From: Colius striatus
Lineage: Eukaryota > Chordata > Aves > Coliiformes > Coliidae
Assembly (NCBI RefSeq): GCF_028858725.1
Contig: NC_084769.1
Coordinates: 12,959,501-13,023,500, forward strand
Reading direction: 5' to 3'
DNA: 64,000 nt
Position numbers and translations under genes: made by a program. The notes beneath the pieces were generated by a model. The model searched no databases. It was not told the origin of the DNA and saw only the letters and a list, made by a program, of their open reading frames with translations. Below, piece after piece: positions 1-13,754 of this stretch (the stretch's first letter is position 1; each line of letters starts with the position of its first letter).

Positions 1-113
1 CCCACCTGGACATGTTCCTGTGCAACCTGATCTAGGTGACCCTGCTTTGGCGGGGGGAGTTTGACTGGATGATCTCTAAAAGTCTCTTCCAACTCCTATG
101 ATCCTATGAAATT
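1..113 (+). mobile_element. CR1 LINE fragment, 3' end (truncated by window edge)
   Basis: The stretch reads as the end of CR1 ORF2 (cacctggacatgttcctgtg, then a 'gatctag' stop) followed by the CR1 3' UTR (tggatgatctctaaaagtc, tcttccaactcctatgatcc). The same segment recurs in the CR1 copies near 18.5, 41.2 and 61.3 kb. It is in forward orientation and continues upstream of base 1. Relative to SLC49A4, in whose intron it lies, it is antisense. Confidence 0.88.
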
Positions 114-635
114 AACTAGACCCAGAACTACATCTCAACCCCCAGTCTTGTCTAGGATACAAAAAGCAGACCTCTTCCTATACAGTTCCTACAACACATC
201 CCAGTTCCACCTTCCAGGGGAGAACTGCATGACAAGGGCAGATTTCGCTAGTTACTGTGTTACAATTCCTTCTAACATAAATTGTAAGCAAGTTGAGATC
301 CCCAGACAAAATATGTACTGGAAACCTCTTGAAACATGGATGTAGGAGGTAATGATTTTCAGAACAGCAATTTCTCTTTTTAACATCTTACAGCTGGTGG
401 GACAGAATCTGTCAGCAATAGCTGCCCAGCTAACACTCAGGCTATCACGAGGAGTTTGAAGCTTCTTAATTTAAGGAAACAAACTTTGTATGTATAAACA
501 CAGCAACTTCAAGGAACATAGTTCCTGTGGTTTGATAGAGACTTTCTAATCAGGGTCAGAAATTCAGAAGAGCCAGTATCCCAGAAATGTCACCACCAGT
601 AACATGGGAGATCCCGCAGAGAAGAGCTAGAACTG

Positions 636-1321
636 ATCAAAAAAAGACCTGGTGGTATTAGTCAATAATTGGCTGAATATGAGCTGTCAGTGTGCCCAAG
701 TGGCCAAGGAGGCCAATAGCATCCTGAATTGTATCAGACTTAGAGTGGCCAGCAGGATCAGAGAAGTGATCATCACCCTGTACTTGGTGCTGGTGAGGCT
801 GCACCTCGACTGCTGTCTCCAGGTCTGGGCTCCTCACTACAAGAAGGACACTGAGGTGCTGGAGTGTGTCCAGAGACAGGCAACGAAGCTGGTGAAGGGT
901 CTGGAGAACAAATCTGATGAGAAGCATCTGAGCGAACTGGGGATGTTTATTCTGGAGAAGAGGAGGCTGAGGACAGATGTGATCACTCTCTACAACTATC
1001 TGAAAGGAGACTAGTGAGGTGGGGGTTGGTCTCTTACCCAAAGTAATAAGTGATAGGACAAGAGAAAACAGTTTACAGTTGTGTGAAAGGAGGCAGAGAG
1101 ACTGGATATTAGGATAAATTTCTCCACTAAAAGGGCTGTCAAGCACTAGGACAGGCTGTTCATGGAAGTGGAGGAGTCACCATCGCTGCAGGTATTTAAG
1201 ACATGCAGATGTGGCGCTGAGGGACATGGTTTAATGGTGGATGTGGCAGTGCTGGGTGAACAACTGGGCTCAATGACCTTAGAGGTCTTTTCTAACCTAA
1301 ACAATTCTGTAATTCTATCTT
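636..1321 (+). mobile_element. Old CR1 LINE fragment (ORF2 tail plus 3' UTR)
   Basis: Forward translation over 652-1014 gives a degraded CR1 ORF2 C-terminus. Diagnostic pieces are [33 protein letters not shown] and LERVQ-like '[16 protein letters not shown]', followed by '[14 protein letters not shown]'. The 3' end carries the weakened CR1 tail 'caatgaccttagaggtcttt' and 'ctgtaattctat'. The divergence is higher than in the copies at 17.8 and 52.4 kb, so this is an older insertion. It is 5' truncated, as CR1 copies usually are. Confidence 0.85.
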
Positions 1322-2814
1322 GAGGGAAATGATTGAATACATGTAACAACTAAAATAGATACAGAAGCCATGAGGATATAATTGTGAGATGCAAAGCTAA
1401 TTATTATGACAATCACACAACCACTCCACAATTCCTGAGCTGCTGCATCCTTCTCTATATGCATTCTGATCATAAGGGAACCAATATGCTAAAGTATTCA
1501 CACTCTGAACTGCACCTCTCACTTCTGGTTTGTATTGTAAATACTGTTGTTTTATGGTATTTTTCTTCCCCTCCTTAACATTCATTAAAACATGTTAAAA
1601 TCCTTACTTCTCTGTTTAGATGCAAGAATGGGACTGCACCGGTTAGAAGGAATAACAAGTTATCACAGCCATGTCAAAAGCCTGCAGAGTGCTTTTGTCT
1701 CATCTGCTTCAATGAGATCAAACCAACATGATCAGTGGACCCATCCTTTTTTAACTTTATCCCAGCATATTAAACACAAAATGAATCTCTAAAAAAAGGT
1801 CAAGAAAAGTACATCTTAATTCTCCAGCTTTCTACTCCTCTACACTTAATTGCTACAAACTGAATGACCCAAGTTCTTCTATGGTATCTTGCAGACTTAG
1901 CTGCTATGGTTTAATCACAGCTGGTGGCAGACTGTACCTGTAAACACAAAGTAAGTATTTCAGTTTGTGCAGCAGTTTAAAAGTTTGGTACTGTAAATTA
2001 AGTAGTCCTGATTTTAAGAACTGAACAGGTTTAATCTGAGTTTTTGGATATATGAAAAGGTAGTTTACAAGTATTGAAGTTTCCTTCCATATGTCAGCTA
2101 AGGACTTTGAAGCACCCTAGCAGTTTAACATCAACAATGGAACAACAAATGGCAAAAAAAAAGTCTGCATTGCAAGGTTCTACAGGTGTTGTAAATTCTA
2201 TTTATCAACCTAAAGACTGACATTTTGCCTGTAGTGATAAAAAAGGCACCAAGTTGAATGGTATTTGCCTGGAGATCAAAATGCTGATTTTAGACTCAAC
2301 TAAAATATCTCTGATTTTTTAATGTGCTATTTATTGGCTTCAAAGGAGACCAATTATTTTATCCTATTGTTGATATTACACATTTTTTCTGCAGAGAGTA
2401 TCCCTTTTATCTGCAACTAATTCAAGTGCAATGAACCTCTCCTAATGCTTGCAGAGAGCCTCAGAGAAGAGAGCACTGGCCTGGGGCAGTAAGACCTGCA
2501 GCTCTCGACATGCCTTATGAAATTGGGCAGGCCACTTATCTTCTGCTTCATTTTTCTCTTTTTTCCACTCCTCTGCCTTGTTTATTCAGGCTAAAAACAG
2601 ATGGACACAGAAGCTGGTCTCATGATTAGTATTCGAAAGGCTAGTAAATCAAGTCTTCTCTTCACCTGGGGTCAGTGCAGTGATGCAATAAGAAAAGAGC
2701 TATTTGAGTGCTTACAAAATCCATGAAATTAACATACAAAACAATTGTCAGAGTTGTTCTTTCATCCTTCACCTGCTTTTACTCTCAATTCTGATATTTA
2801 ATGACATACAAATA

Positions 2815-3513
2815 TTTAGGTGAATCAGTTAAAACATCTCAGTAGTGCAAGGGAGAGGGACCTGGGTGTCTTGGTGGACAGCAGGATGACTAGGAGCCAG
2901 CAATGTGCCCTCGTGGCCAAGAAGGCCAACGGCATCCTTGGGTGTATTAAAAGGGCTGTGGCCAGTAGGTCAAGAGAGGTTTTCCTCCTCCTCCTCTACT
3001 CTGCCCTCATGAGACTGCATCTGGAATATTGTGTCAAGTTCTGGGCCCCTCAGTTCAAGGACAGGGAGCTGCTCGAAAGAGTTCAGTGCAGGGCCACAAA
3101 GATGATGGAGTGGCACATCTCCCTTCTGATGAAAGGTTGAGGGAGCTGGGGCTCTTTAGCTTGGAGGAGACTGAGAGGTGATGTCAGTAATGTTTACAAA
3201 TATGTAAAGGGTGGGTGTAGGAGGATGGAGCCAGGCTGTTCTCAGTGATATCCAATGATAGGACTAAGGGGCAAGGGGTATAAACTGGAACACAGGAGGT
3301 TCCAAAGAAACACAAGGAAGAATTTCTTCCCTGTTCAGGTGAGGGTGCACTGGCACAGGCTGCCCAGATGGGTTGTGGAGTCTCCTTCTCTGGAGACATT
3401 CAAAACCCACCTGGATGAGTTTTTGTGTGACCTACTCTAGGTGGTCCTGCTCTGGTAGGGGTGTTGGACTAGATGATCTTTCGAGGTCCCTTGCAACCTT
3501 TAAGATCCTGTGA
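2815..3513 (+). mobile_element. CR1 LINE fragment (ORF2 tail plus 3' UTR)
   Basis: Forward translation from 2820 gives the CR1 ORF2 C-terminal region ([33 protein letters not shown], then [20 protein letters not shown]). A frameshift near 3120 moves the remainder ([36 protein letters not shown]) into another frame at 3255-3440. It ends in the standard 3' UTR (ttggactagatgatctttcg, then a tail near 3510). It is non-functional and sits in the SLC49A4 intron in antisense orientation. Confidence 0.9.
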
Positions 3514-4341
3514 TTGTGACATATAATGAACTGAAAAACTGCCTAAGAGGGCATGGGCATGTGTGTGCATGTGCTGGTGCATACAGAGAGAGAGAAGCAG
3601 AGCAGCTGACAAAAATAGCTAACAATGCAGTCGAGGACTAAAACTCTTAATTAATTTTGAAGCTAAATTATAGATGCTCATTAACAAGAGAAAGTACAAG
3701 ACAACAAGCCTTTGCTCTGGCTCTCACTGCTGTATTCCTGGATGAACGCTCACAACCAAAGCCCTTTCAGCACCCAACAAAGGGAGAGAAGCTTTTTTCT
3801 TTTCCCACTCATTTCAAGAACTCCTGATTGCACAACAGGCTTAATTAGACAAAACTAACTACAGATCCTTACCTGTGGTGACACAGAGAAAAAACAATCT
3901 CTCTTGTATACAACCATCAGAGAAGATGTTCTGTCATTATCTTAGTGTCACTTGCCCACATCACCCAACGGTGCACAAAATTCTTCATTTTAAGAAATAC
4001 AGTGGTATTTTTCTTTGCCATGACGAAGTATCAAGCAGCAACCAGCTGCCAATCCTTGCTGCATACACTAAATATTGTCTAGTGCATCTGCTAAATCAGG
4101 ACACTAAGTGCTAAGTTTCTCCTGCTTACTGTCCCTACTGCAAGCTGGGGAAACATCAGAGCCATGAGAGTCTCATTGATGTAAAACTCATGTAGGTCTT
4201 GTGACTTGTAGGAAAGGTCACTGGAGTGAGCTTTCATTTTTCTTCTGTATGAACAGTGTTAATGTTTCTTGAACTCTGAAATGCATCAGGCACTATTTAG
4301 GGTACACAGTTCATCCCAACAGATGCCCTTTGCAGCACTGT

Positions 4342-4367
4342 AATGGGTCCTAAACCCTAAACCCATT
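4342..4367. repeat. Short inverted repeat enclosing telomere-like CCTAAA units
   Basis: A perfect 7-bp inverted repeat (aatgggt 4342-4348, acccatt 4361-4367) encloses a 12-base loop made of two CCTAAA/CCCTAA-like units. It resembles the CCCTAAA telomere repeat more than the vertebrate CCCTAA repeat. With only two units, chance is a fair explanation. Confidence 0.4.
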
Positions 4368-7300
4368 GCATTTTTTAAGGCTCTCGATCAATTCTTTAGG
4401 TTTACCCATTTAAAATTCTAGCGACTCCACCTTTCTCAAATGGTGAAAAGTAACATCACTCATCCAAAATAGCCAAATAAAAAAAAAAGTTTCTAAATGC
4501 AGTTGTACTTGACAACCCATAACCCAGAAAAACATGAGCAGATTTTGCCAAAAGCAGAAGACCTCTCGCTTTCCAAATACATCACTCCTTTAGGCTGAGT
4601 CATACAGATCTGCAGCTTTAAAAAGAGGAAAAACCTAAAAATCCATTCTATTACAAATCTGCATGAGAAAGCTTAATTTGAAGCTTTTAAGGAAGTTGGA
4701 GCATTGATCACAAGCTTCTGCAGCACAATTACAGCTACAGCCACAATAGCACGTGGAAAGCATTAAAAAACAACAAAATGATGGCAGGAAGTGATGGAAC
4801 AGTTCTGAATGTCAGCAACCAAGAGAAAGGCAGAGCAAGTCCCACGATCGTAACTGAAAATTTCTGGAAGAAATTTGTACCAGTGAGGTCTTTTGGCCTC
4901 CTCACTTGAGGCTATATCAGGTTCACTGGTAGAATTCAAACATTCTCCAATTAAATTTGCAAAAACTCTAACAGAGAATCAACGAAACACGTTTCTTACA
5001 TTTCCTCCTGCTCATTTTAGCACTGACTTTGGTTTTGGGGGGTTGGGCATATTTACCAAACACAAATATTTGGTTTATAGAAAATATTTGTTTACTGTCA
5101 GACTATAGATTTTCACAACAGGGGACATTATTTCAGGACCTATCTACTTTTTCAGCTCTGAAAAGACCAGCAAATATCCCTGTTTTACATGGCTCCTTTC
5201 CCACAAGCAGGGTCAATATCATTGGCCAAAAATAATGAATAAAATTTGTTTGGGCAATGGCAATGCTGTTACTGATATTCAGAAAACTGTACAGCTGAGT
5301 TAGTTCAGCATTGACAAAAGAAAACGGTCTTTCTTTGCCTATACTGAGTTTCACCTGACAGGAAAAATAACACCATTTAAATCTTTAAAGGAAATAGACT
5401 CCGTTTTCTTTAAAGGAAGCAGTTTCAGCTTTTGCAAGCCAAAACATGATCTATGCTTTTTATCTCTTTAATAGTATTATAAACTAATAGATATCAAGCA
5501 AATGCAAAACAACTTTCCTAAGTGCTTTACTATTCCCCCAACAAAAATCTACAAGAAAACCCAGGGGACTTGGATAATGGTGTAATTATTGCTGTCATTT
5601 CTGTTACAGAAGCTGTCACCAGCTACCTTTATTGTAGGAAGACTGCTTCACTCTTAAAAACTTATAGAATAAAGGAGATTGACAAAATTTAAATGTTTAA
5701 ATGCAGCAAAGCAGTGCACAATGTTACTTTAGTGCTTTCTGTCTCATTCAACAAGGATTTCCAGAAGAGGAGAGCGCAAAGCCAGGGAGGCCACTCTAAC
5801 ATCCTCCTCATGCATCCATCACGAGGCCAGACATCTGTCACCACTAAGCCCACACAAGAAGGAACAGCCACCCGCCTCTGTAACAGTGGCTCCTGGGGAG
5901 CCCTGCAGGAAGCAGGTAACTGGGGGCCAGGGCACCTTGAGGAAGAAGAGGTGAAGGAAGGGTCAGCAGACCTTCTGGTCAATAACAGAGACCTCTAGGC
6001 AGAGTTCATAGGTTGAGTTGTGCAGAAGTAAAAGACTGGGACTTGTTGGAGACAAGAAAAGACAATAAGGTCAACTGCATTCAGAGAAACTTCCCAGCTT
6101 CTGGTTTTAAAGGTACTTCTCAAGGCAGTTCACATAAGCTGTTTGCTGACCTGAGGCAGGAGGGGTGCAGGCACCCACCAACCCCATCATTTGCTGCTGG
6201 CTACCCAAGTCATATTTACTACTGCCTCTTGCTCTCTCAGCACCCTTTCCCCTATGCTTCTTACTCATCTCATTCCTCCAGCTTTAACATCCCTACCACT
6301 CCTCATCCTCCAGCTCCAGATCTCTTTTCTGCATCAAAGCCTACCATGCTTCACTCACTACTTCACCCCATACTCCCACCGCTTCTATCTCTCCCCACCT
6401 ACCCAAGAGCTTTTCTCAGATCTGCTCTCATTCCTTTAAGCCTTGAGCTTCTTGCATCCAAATACTTCTATTCCTCAATAATCAGGAGGAGTAAAAGACA
6501 GAGGGAAATGAGAGGACAAGATGGGCACACCACAACAGCAAGGAGACACAAAGATGAGGCAGGAGCAGAGAAGAAGAAGAAAATTTTACAAGGGACACTA
6601 AAAATACATGAGTATACAATAAGGGAGATAGCAGTGTATAGCTGCCCTAGTATTATACTCACCATGGGCAACTTCTAAAAGCTACTGTTGACAAAACACC
6701 TATCTAGCTGGAGTTGTATCCTGACCCAGTTCCAGGATGCTTGTGATAACAGTTGTATAAAAAAAGTAAGGGATTCTTTTATGCACTCATAAATTATTCC
6801 CCTGTTCATCAATTTCTCAACATCAGAGCACAATGAGTTACATACCCTTGCTCACTGTGCCTGCATGCTCAGTGCACCAAAGCCTCCAGACAACACTATC
6901 TTCAGTTAACAGGGCCATTACTATTCTCACATGAGCTAGGCAGACATGTTAAAGATTTTACTTTCCATCACAAAAAAGTTATTTTAAATCCAGCATCCAC
7001 TTTCTTGATATTCTTCATCGTGTGGTGTTTCAAACTGCTGTCCCATCATCACTGCTGCAACCGCAAAGAAACATGCAAAGTGCACTGCAGTTGGGTAAAA
7101 GGCAGCAGTACGAACAGAAATGTCTGTGGAAACATGGCATGAAGAGAGAGGAGGTGATATCATCTATCAGAAGGAGCTAGCTCCAAAAGAGGACATCTGT
7201 CTACAGCCGTGACTGATGCTTTCAACTCAACCTGGCCCATCAGGAGGTATGAGAAGTGCTGCTAACAATCAAGCTAGTATTGCTATGACAAATCATAGTT

Positions 7301-10300
7301 GCATCAAGTTAATACAACTCATCAGATACTAATTAAACCACTCCATGTTGCTAATCACTCTGTGTATCTCAAGTGGTCTTTTGCAGCATGTCTGATGCCA
7401 GTGAAGGTGGGCCAATCAATTCTCTAATGAGTCCTCACTTCTGGAAATACTTGTGCAAATGCTCTGTGGACTTCCATGAAGACACGACACATAAAATTAA
7501 GCAACAAAGGCTAAGTTTGGTTCAGTGATCCTTTTTCTTTTTGTCCAATAGTATAGAGGAAAAGTATGTCTATACAAACGTACACACCAGCAACTCATCA
7601 AAATAAGTTTTGTAAAACCAAGCTGATCAAACATCTGCTCTAGTGGGATTTACCTATATTCAGCTCTAATTGCTTCTTTCATCTTTCCACATGAAAAACA
7701 ACACTTCATCTCATTTCTCCCAAGATGTGTTAGCATAGGAAATATTAATCCCCTTCACAGAATTTGATAGGTGTGGATCAGTATCACTTATAAGACAATG
7801 AAATATGCATAATTCATAGCATTCAGTAGATGATGTCCATAAGATGAAAGAGAAGAGTCTGGAGTGAAATAGATATTTTCCTTTAAACTTCTTTTCCATT
7901 TGGTTGAAGTATATCAATCACTTGCCTTTTCACCACATACATACAGCTTTCATTTCATATGAGCAAAGGCATTTTCTCCTCACCCTCCCCCCTTTAAAAA
8001 AAAAAAAAGCTGAAGTACTTGAGTTCACTTTAGCTTTCATTACATGCAAGAGAGCCTTCTGCTGCTCTTGTTGGAGTTAACAAGACCTTTGCTATTAACA
8101 TACATGCTACTGAGTAGAATCGGTTGTTTATGATGAGACTGCTCTCTGTAATCCCATCATATTTCAATCATCAGAAACATCACACTTTCCTTTCTCACCA
8201 TCCCCTTTTAACTCAATCTCACCAAATAACATTGAAGTCTTACAGACCTACACCAAGTCTTATGCTATGCATCTTTAGCTGAGGCTCATACTTGAACTTG
8301 ACCTGCGAATTACCAAATTGGTTGTTTTGATATATTAGCCATATATCTTGCAGTCTTGCATCTGAGAAAAGTCTATTTCTGGGATCATGACAAAAAGGAG
8401 ATGAAAACGTACTTCATTGCCACACGGTGAAAACTCTTCAAGGTTCACCTCTTTTCGCCCTTCTGTTAACCAAACCCCCTTATATTTATGTTTGCTTGGG
8501 ACACAATGGAACTACAAATACTTCCATTAAAAACTCTCCATGTTCATGTAAATTCCACCAAGGAAAGTATTTCACACTGTCCATCTGTACCAACAGCAAA
8601 ACCATCAGCAGTTAGACCGGTTGCAATTTTCTAAGCTGTTAGTAACATGCTCCAAATTATATCTACCACCACATTTTCTGAAAGCCTTGACAGACAATGA
8701 GCTAAGGCACCAAGTGCAAGGGAAATAAGAGAAAGTCTTTCCCAACTGTTGATTTTGCTTGACCCGTGTTTCCACTGACTTCAGGAACAACAACTTGCTT
8801 CCTCTTTGCTCTCTGCACCACCTTCATATTTCTCAAAATAAAACCAAAGACATTTCACAGACTTCCTAGAAGAAAATCTAGAGGGTGAACAAGTTCATTT
8901 GACATCTTCTACCTTCTGTCCCTGTAACCTGAGATGTGAGTCAGAGAAGCCCAAGGGTCCCCTGAAAGTAAAATCAGTGTTTCCACACATGCAGCACAAA
9001 GTGACAATCTGGGAACTCCAAATACAGAAGTTGCTATGTAGAATTAATTCCCTTTATCCATCCTATGTAGTTCATTTTGTACAGAGAATAGTCATTAAGA
9101 CATTTTTACATCAGTAAGGCCTGTTTTAGTACTCATACTCAATATTCATGACTTTTGTCAGACAGTATTACAGAATGTAACATCAAAATTCCCAGGTGCC
9201 GGAGATAAGAACTATCAAATGTCTCAGAGAAGGAAGCCAAGAAACATGATTTAGGAGATTGAAATAAAATCAAGTGTTTGATATTCAGGAAAGGAGTAAC
9301 TATTCATACAAGTAAAAACATTCATGGTTTTAACAGACAAGCCAATCTCCATTAAAAACCAAAATCTGATTATTGAAGTTTTCTCTGTACTTTGTCATTT
9401 AATCACTAAGTTAACAATACTATGTAAATTTAATTTCAGCAGAATAAAGTTACTAAGAATGTCTATACAACCCATGTAGGCATACATCATTTTATAAAAA
9501 AGGGCCAAGCCATCAGATTACATTTCTCTTCTACCAGTAAATGTCAGATTTCTTCAAACTCAATATAAAACTGTTCATTGTATTCCAAAAAAATTAATGA
9601 AAACCATCAGCATTCTATTAAATTCGTCTAATGTAAATTATCATAAAGTCTTTCATTCTTCATTGCCTCCTCTTGCTTATATGGGAAGGTAATGAAGACT
9701 GACATAATATATTGCTTCTGGTCTCACCTTGTAACTGAGTTTAACTAATAAAAAAATCCCCAGTGAACCAGATCCATAGAGGTAGGTAAGCTTTCTATTT
9801 CAAGTTAGATATATAAACATCTAAACAGTTCTCCCTGCTTATATTTACAGTTCCCAGGAAATGAAACACTCAAGGCACAAAACATCCATAAACACTCAAG
9901 CATCATGTGACAAATTGGAGCTAATTTTAATCATGTAAACAACAAGGGTCCATCCAATAGCACACTGAAGTAATTTCCCATTTAATTTCAGTCTTATTGA
10001 ATCTCTGAAGGTAATTATCATTTAAACAAGGACTCTCTAATCCTATTGCTAAAGAAAATACACCAGATAAGACACATGTAGCTCCACACACACTTCATCT
10101 TTTAACCTTTCCTCAATAAGAAACCAATCAACCAAGACAACACCTCTAATTCTGCTTTATGGAAAAGGGTTTTCAAACCTACTTCAAAAATCACATACAC
10201 AAAAATGATGCACACAAACATTACTCCTGAGTATCAACATGCATCCATCCCAGAACAGGACTAGGAAACGTTACAGATGCCACCAGTGCCCTAGTTACAC

Positions 10301-13300
10301 CCAGCCATGGAACATGGAAAGCTCCCTCAGGCTCCCAGGGAAAAGTACACTGGCAGAAGTCTCCAGCCAGTCAGAGGAAGCTGGGAAGCAGGGATAGAAC
10401 AGGGCTCCGTCTTCCCCAATTTCCAGCTGTGATATATAAACGCGTCTGAAAATGAATGTCTTTTTGAGAATGAAAAGAGCTCTGCAAAAAATACAAGCTA
10501 GCTTTCAACTGACGTACCTCACAGAAACGTCAGCTATATCCAGGCTTCCTCCAGTGCCTCAAAAGCCCTTTAAAATACAGCATAAATATCCTTCCAAAAA
10601 AAGGTCTATTCCTTCTGAGTCTATCTAGACCTTCAAGATTTTTTTTTCATTATTACAGCCTTATGAAGACCACCGTTACCCTCCTGATAAAAAAAAACCT
10701 CACCCTCAATTTCATTAAAAATCAAGAAATCCCCATAGATCCACAGGAACATGGACTTGCACCAATTAAAAATGCTTGCCATGCTGCTTCTGACACTGAC
10801 ACCCATGGCTGGGTCAGAGTCCTCGGGGGAAGCATACAGTGCCTGTAGCATCTTTTGCAGAAATTCCCCAGGGAGCCAAAAGTGATACAGCTTTCACAGT
10901 CCATGTATTCCTCCCACCCTCCAACTGCACTGGCTGGGTCAATTGCAAACAGGCCTCCAGGAGACAGACTTGGCAAGACAGGAGCAAAAAAGGTCACGAA
11001 GGCCATGAAGGGCCATGAAACTCTTTGAAGTTAGAAAACAAAAAATTAGTAGTGTCTCCATCCTAGATACACACAGAACTGAAGAGGAGATCACTTGGTG
11101 TTTATTTAGCGTACCTTTTACTAAAAATAAACACTGCTGTCCTCCTCTTCTCAGAAGAGCTCACACTTCTCTGAGAAGCTGTGATGAAACCAAATCACAC
11201 CACCCAAGAATTGCCAAGTACAATTATTAACATGCCTATTGCTAAATATTTAATATTTCCATTTCTAATTAGTTAAAATGTCAAAAAAGTAACCAAACCA
11301 TTGTAAGAAGTACTAAAATAAGAAACAAGTGCACAAATTATACAGAAGTTTGGTATAGAAACAGATTTATGTTCCAAATTACATGCTACAATGAACAACT
11401 AAAAACCAAAAAGACAAATACTTTTGGACTTTATCTAAAGCAGTGTAACACAAAATCAGACTAAACTGACAGCAGGCAGCTACTTATCAATAACAGTTAG
11501 AGGTACCTCTGACTGTGAAGTATAGGACTATCTAACAGCAGAATCTCCTCTCAAATTCTGACATGCATCATCTACATTGTCATACTTTTGATACACGCCA
11601 GGTTTTACATGTTGACACCTCACAAATGTATTTTTTTTTCCTGACAGTTCCTTTACTAGCTAACTCCAATGACAGATGATGGAAGACAGAGAGTAAATGG
11701 TGTCATTTTTCATAAAGAGAGTAAACTTGGTGTAACAACAAGCATCTGTACCCCAAAGCAAGTGAAATAGCGCTCTGGCAAGGTCACACCCATACAACTT
11801 TACAGCTTCAAAGCAGTAGAGTCACGCTCCTCCCAGAACACACCTACTCAAAAGAGCAGATACCTCTCTGCAAAGCGCCAGCAGAAACATGTCCCATGGG
11901 AGAACTGGCCAGCAGTAGCTTTCCTCTTTGCTCTGTAAACAACCAAGTGGCAGAGTTCCACCACCACTTCCAAAAGGAAGAGCACCACATTGTCTGTGGG
12001 AATCATCCAGACTGTTTTCTAACAGCACGAAACACAACAGGGCCCCCACAAAATCTGCTGCTGTGTAAAGAACTTGCTCTATAGAATCATAGATGTCCAT
12101 AGATGTCTCCAGAGCCCTTATATACCCCTAAAGCCAGTGAGTTGAGATACTCTACTTAGGCTATCAACCAAACTGTTCCCAAAAGAAGCAAAGGGCTAGT
12201 TCATATCAGTATCTCCAATGGACATGAGAATTAAAAAAACAAAACAAACCTCAAACAAAAAAATAAACACCAAACCAACACCCAGGCAATCAGCTGAGGT
12301 AATGAGGAAAACACTTGTACACATATCCTCATTAGAACAAGTGACTTGTGAAACTATGAAATCCAGCAACTACATTACTAATTAAATTAACCAAATAACA
12401 AAACATCATTGTTTCTTCTCCCATGAGTTAATCAGAAGTTTTCCCACTATTTTTTTTTTTTTTTGCATTGCTCAGAACCATCTTCATAGAAAACTAAGAA
12501 AAAAAAAATACAGTCTCAGTTCTACAAGCACAGGTCAATGTCTTCACTGGACAAAATAAAATAAACTTTAAGATCATTAACAACACTGTTATACAGCAGT
12601 CTAGACAGACACTGTCAACTATTTGAGAGGAGACTGGCTGTACAGCCACCATTAACTCATTTGGAGAATGTTATTTTCAGCCCAATAGGTTTTATTCCCC
12701 CAGCATCTCTTCATTTTTAGAAGTAATTTCCATTTTGACATACAGGTCTTGTCAGCTACAGCTTTTCTCCCTGGCTGCCTTCACTTTCTTCCTTTCCCTC
12801 CTCACAAATGAGTTATTAATGCCTAAATAAATGAAACTAGTAGCACTTAACATCGGAAGCCACAAGAGTATGTAGGTTCCTATCTCCTGTTTAAAGGCCT
12901 GTTTAAACAGGCATTTAAAGACTAAACACTTCTGTGGATTTAGGTCCAAAAGCTCAAATCTTCAAACACAAGTACTCAGCCTCACCAGAGCAGTCCCCAG
13001 GATGACCACAGACAAACTGCAAAGGCCCTGAAGAAGTTCTCCAGAAGTTTGCTATCAAGGCAGAATGGCCTGAACACAAATTAGGAAACTTCCTCGTGCT
13101 TCCCTTCTGAAACCCCGAAGCACAAGTTCTGGTTTACAATCTCTGTCTGCATCTCCTGAGCACAATCAGAAGTTGAACCATCAGCTTTGTGTCCAATCTG
13201 CCTTTAAAAATTAGGTATTCCCTTCAGGACTCGGTGGCTGCCCTAAGCACTGACATTACTGGATCTGATCATCAACATGGGTGTTTGTTTCACAGCTGAT

Positions 13301-13634
13301 TCCCAGGAAACACGACCACCTCCAGGTCATACACTGCATGGCAGTGCCACACTGGAGCACATCTCCTTCAGATCCACACCTCAACCGAGGCATAAGACGC
13401 CATAACTTCTCCTAGCTTGAAGAACAGCTTAAGTGCCTTCCTGGTAAATGGCCTTTGATGTACCTTTGTTTGAGCAGCGTACTGAAAATAGCACTCATTA
13501 TGCCTTTAAAGTATTAGTCATCTATATTTAAGACCGAGGCCCATAGACCCAAGCGCAAGGGGTGACTCTGGGCTGTCAGTAACCCCTCCTCTGGCCTCGG
13601 GACCACCTCGCCGCCCCTCACCGCGGCGCCAGTG

Positions 13635-13670
13635 GCCACGGGCACAGCCACGGGCACAGCCACGGGCACG
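13635..13670. repeat. 12-bp tandem repeat, three copies
   Basis: The unit gccacgggcaca occurs three times in succession; the last copy ends in g instead of a. It lies in SLC49A4 intron 1, about 85 bases after the exon 1 donor, inside the CpG island. Copy number at such GC-rich minisatellites often varies. Confidence 0.85.
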
Positions 13671-13754
13671 GCGTCTCCGCCTGGCCGGGAGCCTGCCGCG
13701 GGCGCGGGGAGGGGAGTCGCGACCACCGGCCTCGCCGCCCTCGGCCCCGCTCAC

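Larger units (their letters stand above)
1..13754 (-). other. SLC49A4: SLC49A4 intron 1 (partial; continues beyond window)
   Basis: This is the DNA downstream (leftward on the minus strand) of the SLC49A4 exon 1 donor. It is AT-rich, with scattered homopolymers such as 15 T at 12450-12464, and three CR1 fragments (1-113, 636-1321, 2815-3513). Reading both strands, I find no second SLC49A4 exon: nothing continues the family sequence after the DKKG junction. That fits a long first intron. Apart from the repeats listed separately and a pyrimidine-rich tract near 6215-6480, I see nothing functional in it. A short exon with diverged sequence could be missed by eye. Confidence 0.65.

Noticed and set aside
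11822..12100. Minus-strand frame resembling part of an SLC49A4 membrane segment (IEQVLYTAADFVGALLCF).
   Set aside because: The resemblance is a handful of residues while SLC49A4 is otherwise highly conserved; it would be out of order (an internal exon ahead of exon 2), and the flanks lack matching sequence. Chance hydrophobic similarity is more likely.
12085..12125. 'atagaatcatagatgtccat' as a CR1 tail.
   Set aside because: Only the first 12 bases match the CR1 terminus and none of the adjoining 3' UTR is present; too short to call.
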